NCBI RefSeq assembly: GCF_001428565.1
Contig: NZ_LMIA01000009.1
Span: forward strand, 517,358 to 581,357
Origin: Nocardioides sp. Root190
GTDB taxonomy: Bacteria > Actinomycetota > Actinomycetes > Propionibacteriales > Nocardioidaceae
Direction of reading: 5' to 3'
Length of the DNA stretch: 64,000 bases
The notes beneath the pieces were generated by a model. It saw only the letters and a program-made list of their open reading frames with translations. It made no database searches and was not told the origin of the DNA. Below are positions 59,743 to 64,000 of the stretch, piece after piece. Numbering within the stretch: the stretch's first letter is position 1; each line of letters begins with the position of its first letter. A program made the translations under genes and the position numbers.

Positions 59743-60918
59743 GTGAGTCAAGACCTCTACGAGCTGCTCGGCGTCGCCCGTGACGCGGACGCCGACACCA
59801 TCAAGAAGGCCTACCGGCGCCTGGCCCGGCAGCTGCACCCGGACGTGAACCCCGACCCGGAGAGCCAGGAGACCTTCAAGCAGGTCACCGCGGCCTACGA
59901 GGTCCTCTCGGACCCGCAGAAGCGGGCGTCCTACGACCGCGGCGGCGACCCGTTCGGCGGCGGCTTCGGCGGCGGCCAGGGCGCCGGGTTCTCCTTCACC
60001 GACATCATGGACGCCTTCTTCGGCGGCCAGGGCGGTGGCGGTGGCCAGGGTGGCGGCGGTCGTGGTCCCCGGCCCCGGGTACGCCGCGGCCAGGACGCGC
60101 TGATCCGGATCGAGGTCGAGCTCGCCGAGGCGGCCTTCGGTGTCGCCCGCGAGCTCAAGGTCGACACCGCTGTGCGCTGCGAGGCGTGCGACGGCGAGGG
60201 CGCTGCGCCGGGCAGCCACCCCGTGGCCTGTGAGACCTGTCGCGGTGTCGGCGAGGTCGCGCACGTGCAGCGGTCCTTCCTCGGCGAGATCCGCACCCTG
60301 CGGCCCTGCGCGGCCTGCCGTGGCTTCGGCTCGGTCATCCCCGACCCCTGCCGCGAGTGCGCCGGCGACGGCCGGGTCCGCTCGCGTCGTACCCTCACCG
60401 TCAAGATCCCGGCCGGTGTCGACACCGGCACCCGGGTCCAGCTCACCGAGCAGGGCGAGGTCGGTCCGGGTGGCGGACCTGCCGGCGACCTCTACGTCGA
60501 GATCCACGTCGCCCAGCACGCGGTCTTCGAGCGCCACGGCAACGACCTGCACTGCACGGTCTCGGTTCCGATGACCGCAGGCGCCCTCGGCACCACCATC
60601 ACGATGCCGACCCTGGAGGCCGACATCGCCGAGGGTGAGGACTCCGGTCTGGAGACCGGGTTCGAGCTGCCCATCCCGGCCGGCACGCAGTCGGGCCACG
60701 AGGTGCAGCTGCGTGGACGCGGCGTCCCCGGTCTGCGCGGTGGCCGCGGCGACCTGATCGTGAGCATCGCTATCGAGACGCCCACCCGCCTCGACGCGCG
60801 CCAGGAGGAGCTGCTGCGCGAGCTCGCCGCCCTCCGTGGCGAGGAGCAGCCCACCGGCGACGTGCGTCCGTCCCACCGGTCGATGTTCGGCCGGCTCCGC
60901 GACGCCTTCACCCACTGA
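59743..60918 (+). CDS. dnaJ: Molecular chaperone DnaJ (DnaJ2 type)
   Basis: 391 aa, type I DnaJ. The J domain has HPD at 32-34, a Gly/Phe-rich linker covers about 67-110, and four CxxCxGxG zinc repeats lie at 146-153, 163-170, 189-196 and 203-210, followed by the C-terminal substrate-binding domains. It stimulates DnaK. Position after hrcA identifies it as the second, HrcA-controlled DnaJ of actinobacteria. It starts at GTG 59743 with GGAGAAG just upstream, 25 nt after hrcA. Confidence 0.97.
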   Translation: MSQDLYELLGVARDADADTIKKAYRRLARQLHPDVNPDPESQETFKQVTAAYEVLSDPQKRASYDRGGDPFGGGFGGGQGAGFSFTDIMDAFFGGQGGGGGQGGGGRGPRPRVRRGQDALIRIEVELAEAAFGVARELKVDTAVRCEACDGEGAAPGSHPVACETCRGVGEVAHVQRSFLGEIRTLRPCAACRGFGSVIPDPCRECAGDGRVRSRRTLTVKIPAGVDTGTRVQLTEQGEVGPGGGPAGDLYVEIHVAQHAVFERHGNDLHCTVSVPMTAGALGTTITMPTLEADIAEGEDSGLETGFELPIPAGTQSGHEVQLRGRGVPGLRGGRGDLIVSIAIETPTRLDARQEELLRELAALRGEEQPTGDVRPSHRSMFGRLRDAFTH

Positions 60919-60934
60919 GACGACCGGTCCTCCC

Positions 60935-61678
60935 GTGACCCTCCCGCAGCACCTCGTCCCGACCCTGGCGGGCGTCGTCGTCGGCTCCGAGGTCAGCGTC
61001 GAGGGCGACGAGGCCCACCACGCGGTCGTCGTACGACGCCTGCGGGTCGGGGAGTCACTGCTGCTCACCGACGGGTCGGGCCGAGTGGTCACCGGTGAGG
61101 TGACCGCGACCGCGAAGCGCACCTTCTCCGTGGTGGCACGCGAGGTCACCGACGTCCCCGAGCCGCTGCCCCGGATCACCGCGGTCCAGGCCCTGCCGAA
61201 GGGCGAGCGCGGCGAGCTCGCCGTCGAGGTGCTCACCGAGATCGGCGCCGCCCGCATCGTGCCGTGGGCAGCCGATCGCAGTGTCGCCGTCTGGAAGGGC
61301 GAGAGGGCGGCCAAGTCCCACGCGAAGTGGCAGTCGACGGCACGGGAGGCCGCCAAGCAGGCGCGTCGCGCCTGGCACCCGGAGGTGCCGCCGCTGGAGT
61401 CGACGGCCGAGGTCCTGGCGCGGATCAGTGCTGCCGACGTCGCCGTGGTCCTCCACGAGGACGCCACGGAGCCGATCGACGCGCTCGCGCTGCCTGCCGA
61501 CGGCGAGATCCTCGTGGTGGTCGGCCCCGAGGGAGGCCTCACCGCCGACGAGGTGGCGCAGTTCGTCGCGGCCGGTGCGGTCGCTGTCCGGCTCGGTGCC
61601 GAGGTCCTGCGCACGTCCACGGCCGGGGTCGCGGCCGTCGCCGCACTCCTTGCCCGGACCCCGCGCTGGGGCGGCTGA
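60935..61678 (+). CDS. rsmE: 16S rRNA (uracil-1498-N3)-methyltransferase RsmE
   Basis: 247 aa from GTG 60935. The PUA-like N-terminal domain (HLVPTLAGVVVGSEVSVEGDEAHHAVVVRRLRVG) and SPOUT domain with VVGPEGGLTADEVAQF and LGAEVLRTSTAGVAAV are diagnostic. It methylates U1498 of 16S rRNA using S-adenosylmethionine. It follows dnaJ by 16 nt; the order hrcA-dnaJ-rsmE is conserved in actinobacteria (Rv2374c-Rv2372c in M. tuberculosis). It converges with the winged-helix gene across 12 bp. Confidence 0.95.
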   Translation: MTLPQHLVPTLAGVVVGSEVSVEGDEAHHAVVVRRLRVGESLLLTDGSGRVVTGEVTATAKRTFSVVAREVTDVPEPLPRITAVQALPKGERGELAVEVLTEIGAARIVPWAADRSVAVWKGERAAKSHAKWQSTAREAAKQARRAWHPEVPPLESTAEVLARISAADVAVVLHEDATEPIDALALPADGEILVVVGPEGGLTADEVAQFVAAGAVAVRLGAEVLRTSTAGVAAVAALLARTPRWGG

Positions 61679-61690
61679 CCAGCCTCGACG

Positions 61691-62743
61691 TCAGCGCGCC
61701 AGCAGCGCCTCGACGCGGCCGATCTCCTCGTCCAGCTCCGCCTTCTCGGTGCGGCTCAACGGCCGCAGCACCTCGCCGACGACGACCCGGCCGTCCTCGA
61801 TCCACCAGAGGCCCTCGAGCCAGCCGTCGACGTAGAAACCGCTGGCCTGCGCACCGTTCACGCCCATCCACGCGTTGCGGCGCTCCGGCGCAGTGACCCG
61901 GTCGCGCGCTGCGTGCGAGAGCCAGACGTTGTCGTAGGTCCCGAGCAGCCGGACGGGAGCAGGCACGTCCTCCTCGGCCACCGGCGCGCCCTCGACGTCG
62001 TACAGGACCTTGCCGTTCTCGTCCTCGTGGACGACGAGGTCGGCCATGGCCTTGAGCACGGGGACGAGCCGGGTGATGCCCGACCAGGCGGTCACGTCGG
62101 CGGCGCTCGCCGGGCCGAAGGCCCGCAGGTAGCGCCGCACGATCGCGGCGACGTCCGGCTCCTGGAGCGGCGCGTCGAGCCAGCGAGCCGCGAAGTCGTA
62201 GGCCACGGCGGTGGAGGCCTCCGGCTTCCAGCAGCCGCGCGGCGGCAGCTGGACCAGGACCTCGGTGACCCGGGCGACCTGGCCGAGCTGGGCCGCCGTG
62301 AACTCGGGGAACCGCTCGGCCAGGGCGGCGCCGAGAGCACGCTGGGGGAGCGGTCCGTCGGCGAGTGCGCTCCGGACGGCCTCGGCGAAGGCCGCACGGT
62401 CCACGGTCCGCGCCTCGCCGATGCTCTGGCTCTGGCGCAGCTCGCGGTCGCGCACGGGCGCGGCCCACACCGGCAGGCTCAGCGCGTCGTCGGGCAGGTG
62501 CAGGTGGACGGTGTCGCGCATGCTGAGGACCCGGACGAGCGAGCGGTCCTCCAGCGCGCGGCTGACCTCCCACGGGTCGAGGTCGGTGAGCCGCGCGGCG
62601 AGGGAGAGGTACGGCGGCAGGGGCTCCTGCGCCTGCAGCCCGATCAGGTGCCCGATCATGCTCGCCGGCGTCGCGTCCACCCGCTCCAGCAGGTGCTGGC
62701 GGAGCAGGAGGGTGCGGTTGAGCCGCTGTCGGCTGAACTTCAC
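61691..62743 (-). CDS. Winged helix DNA-binding (YcaQ-like, HTH_42) protein
   Basis: 350 aa. Blocks typical of the winged-helix PF06224 family are LNRTLLLRQHLLERVDATPASMIGHLIGLQAQEPLPPYLSLAARL, the SLVRVLSMRDTVHLHLPDD region and LLGTYDNVWLSHAARDRV. Members related to AlkX/YcaQ unhook DNA interstrand cross-links; others are uncharacterised. The catalytic Gln pair of the YcaQ group (QxQ) is present only as LQAQEP near 49-54. GTG 62743 starts 13 nt after the lipoprotein stop; the frame open to 62800 would overlap that gene. Confidence 0.82.
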   Translation of the reverse strand: MKFSRQRLNRTLLLRQHLLERVDATPASMIGHLIGLQAQEPLPPYLSLAARLTDLDPWEVSRALEDRSLVRVLSMRDTVHLHLPDDALSLPVWAAPVRDRELRQSQSIGEARTVDRAAFAEAVRSALADGPLPQRALGAALAERFPEFTAAQLGQVARVTEVLVQLPPRGCWKPEASTAVAYDFAARWLDAPLQEPDVAAIVRRYLRAFGPASAADVTAWSGITRLVPVLKAMADLVVHEDENGKVLYDVEGAPVAEEDVPAPVRLLGTYDNVWLSHAARDRVTAPERRNAWMGVNGAQASGFYVDGWLEGLWWIEDGRVVVGEVLRPLSRTEKAELDEEIGRVEALLAR

Positions 62744-62756
62744 CTCGACGCCGTCC

Positions 62757-63683
62757 TCACTCGATCGTGATCCGCTTCGTGTCCTCGGTCGGGCCGCCAC
62801 CCTCGCCGTTCGACGGGTCGTCGGTGCGCGCGACGAAGGTGTAGGCGCCGGCCGGCAGGCTGCTCACGTCGATCTCGACGGACCAGGGGTAGAGCTTGTC
62901 GATCCAGCCCTCGGCGGTGGCGAAGCCGTCGAGCACGACCTCGCCGGTGCTGTCCTCGATCGTCCACGGCACGGTGGCCTCGAAGGAGCTCGCCCGGCCG
63001 TTGGCCGTGATCGAGCCCTTCACCGCCGTGCCCTCGGCGGGCTCGGTGACGTTGACCAGGGCCAGCACGTCCAGCTGCGGACGGGCGTTGAGCCCCTTGC
63101 TCGCGTCGACCCCGAGAAGCGTGGCGGCGGGCCGGCCGTCGTGCTCGACCGTGACGGGGAGGCGCTCGCCCACCACGCCCTGGAGGGTCAGGACGAGCTG
63201 CTGGACGGCGAGCCGGGCGCGGGCGTTGTCGAGGCTGCCGCGGGAGAGCCAGGCCTCGTCGTCGACCTCCACCACGATCGCGTCCTCGGTCTGCTCGACC
63301 GAGGCGAACCGGCCGCTCGGCCACAGCGTGCGGTAGTCGGGGTCGACCGGGTCACCGGCGGTCACCGCGGCGGCGGCCGCGACGAGGGGCTCGATCCCCG
63401 AGGCCTGCGTGAACTCGCGGAAGAGACGGTCGCCCTGCGGGGTGTCGCCGACGTAGTAGACGGGGATCACCTCGGCGTCGGGCGCCTGGCCCGCGTCGGT
63501 CCCGTCGGTCCCGTCGGTCCCGTCGGAGGACGGGGTGCCCGCCTCGCTCGGGTCCGACGGTGTGGTGCTGGTGCCACTGGCCGGGTCGGCCGCGCCGCCG
63601 TCGTCGCTGCACGCGACGAGGAGGCCCAGGGCCAGGGTCGCGCCGGCGAGTGCCGTCAGGGAACGGCGGGTGGGGAGGCTCAT
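62757..63683 (-). CDS. GerMN/Gmad2-domain lipoprotein
   Basis: 308 aa. A signal peptide with twin Arg (Arg6-Arg7) and lipobox LLVAC gives Cys25, so it is a lipoprotein. A low-complexity linker with repeated D-G-T units near 54-62 leads to a GerMN domain (about 73-175; VIPVYYVGDTPQGDRLFREF) and an immunoglobulin-like Gmad2 domain (about 205-308; VNVTEPAEGTAVKGSITANGRA). Such domains occur in spore-germination GerM and in actinobacterial surface lipoproteins. It lies tandem with a second Gmad2 gene upstream. Confidence 0.87.
   Translation of the reverse strand: MSLPTRRSLTALAGATLALGLLVACSDDGGAADPASGTSTTPSDPSEAGTPSSDGTDGTDGTDAGQAPDAEVIPVYYVGDTPQGDRLFREFTQASGIEPLVAAAAAVTAGDPVDPDYRTLWPSGRFASVEQTEDAIVVEVDDEAWLSRGSLDNARARLAVQQLVLTLQGVVGERLPVTVEHDGRPAATLLGVDASKGLNARPQLDVLALVNVTEPAEGTAVKGSITANGRASSFEATVPWTIEDSTGEVVLDGFATAEGWIDKLYPWSVEIDVSSLPAGAYTFVARTDDPSNGEGGGPTEDTKRITIE
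63498..63526. repeat. Short DGT-coding tandem repeat in the lipoprotein gene
   Basis: Three to four copies of the 9-bp unit GACGGGACC on the minus strand (about 63498-63526) encode D-G-T repeats in the lipoprotein linker. Slippage would change linker length without a frameshift. Confidence 0.5.
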
Positions 63684-63714
63684 GAGGGCGATCCTTCCGT
63701 GCTCGGTGGGTGGG

Positions 63715-64000
63715 TCAGCGGACCGTGAGGGTCCGCGTGTCGACGGCGGGGTCGTCGGGCCCGACGAGGAGGCTCACGACCAAGGTGTAGGTGCCCGGCG
63801 CGAGGTCGGTGATGTCAGTGGTCTGCTCCCACGTCCCGCCCGTCACGGGAGCCTCGCCGGACAGGGCGACCTCGCCGTCGGCGACCAGGGTCCACGGCAG
63901 GGAGTCGAGTCCCGTCGGTGGCCGGACGGTGCCGCGCACGGTCAGCAGGTCGTCGACGGTGTGGCCCTCCGCGGGATCGGAGATGTTGACCGGGGTGAGC
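63715..64000 (-). CDS. Second Gmad2-domain protein, partial
   Basis: The C-terminal about 95 residues of a gene that continues past the right edge. The visible part is a Gmad2 immunoglobulin-like domain: PVNISDPAEGHTVDDLL, VRGTVRPPTG, LPWTLVADGEVALSG and ITDLAPGTYTLVVSLLVGPDD. It matches the C-terminal domain of the lipoprotein gene that follows (start 31 nt downstream), so the two are tandem paralogues, probably from a local duplication. Whether it too has a signal peptide and a GerMN domain lies outside the window. Confidence 0.8.
   Translation of the reverse strand, partial: LTPVNISDPAEGHTVDDLLTVRGTVRPPTGLDSLPWTLVADGEVALSGEAPVTGGTWEQTTDITDLAPGTYTLVVSLLVGPDDPAVDTRTLTVR

Overview
The window is a 64 kb piece of a high-G+C actinobacterial chromosome. 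Gene content (GlgE/TreS glucan pathway, rsfS-nadD block, DnaJ2/HrcA, many GTG starts, leaderless-type promoters) and protein style suggest Nocardioides or a close Nocardioidaceae relative; this is inferred without any database search. Genes are packed tightly. I see no insertion sequence, prophage, integrase or CRISPR array, and no gene-free stretch reaches 300 bases.

Layout. 1-8327: alpha-glucan metabolism (start of treS, glgE, glgP, glgX) with a lone moeA. 8447-11571: an enoyl-CoA hydratase, a small membrane protein and etfB-etfA. 11689-17000: a secreted phospholipase D-like protein, proA, a DMT-type membrane transporter on the other strand, a CDP-alcohol phosphatidyltransferase and a DedA-like protein. 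16394-18371: a small membrane protein, nadD, rsfS, a GpgP-like phosphatase and tRNA-Ala(GGC). 18410-25502: an accessory stretch with LysR, an MFS transporter, a DAO-type flavoprotein, DUF1877, a GT87 mannosyltransferase, SnoaL-like/HxlR divergent genes and an acyltransferase. 25594-29079: a peroxide-defence cluster (furA, katG, a small GNAT, an AhpD-fold protein). 29072-35114: chrA, a PhoX-like Tat protein, an SDR and an ABC exporter. 35145-44379: leuS, degV, comEA, an inverted HPP-CBS gene, comEC, holA and rpsT. 44561-49606: a DUF3592-like protein, lepA flanked by two unrelated kinases, and a MOSC protein. 49653-53676: an acyl-CoA synthetase, a Tat-lipoprotein intradiol dioxygenase and hemW. 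53798-56069: a three-gene operon with a cytidylyltransferase, a LicD-methyltransferase fusion and a coiled-coil protein. 56106-61678: DUF3097, an MBL protein, an iron-box-controlled DUF2470 protein, then hrcA-dnaJ-rsmE behind a CIRCE element. 61691-64000: a winged-helix protein and two tandem Gmad2-domain proteins, the last cut by the window edge.

The core order (proA, nadD-rsfS-phosphatase, degV, comEA, comEC, holA, rpsT, lepA, hemW, hrcA-dnaJ-rsmE) is, as I remember it, the backbone order also found in mycobacteria (around Rv2427c to Rv2372c). Items outside that order are the accessory insertions.

The points I find most worth checking are: (1) the cytidylyltransferase / LicD-methyltransferase / coiled-coil operon, which looks like an uncharacterised system for making and transferring a phospho-alcohol substituent to a surface glycan; (2) a recurrent promoter layout in which a TANNNT hexamer sits 6-7 nt before the start codon of at least 17 genes, implying leaderless mRNAs; (3) a translationally coupled 11-codon leader ORF in front of etfB; (4) an IdeR/DtxR-type iron box in front of the DUF2470 gene, 70 bp from the CIRCE element of hrcA; (5) a palindromic HxlR operator; and (6) the HPP-CBS gene that splits comEA from comEC.
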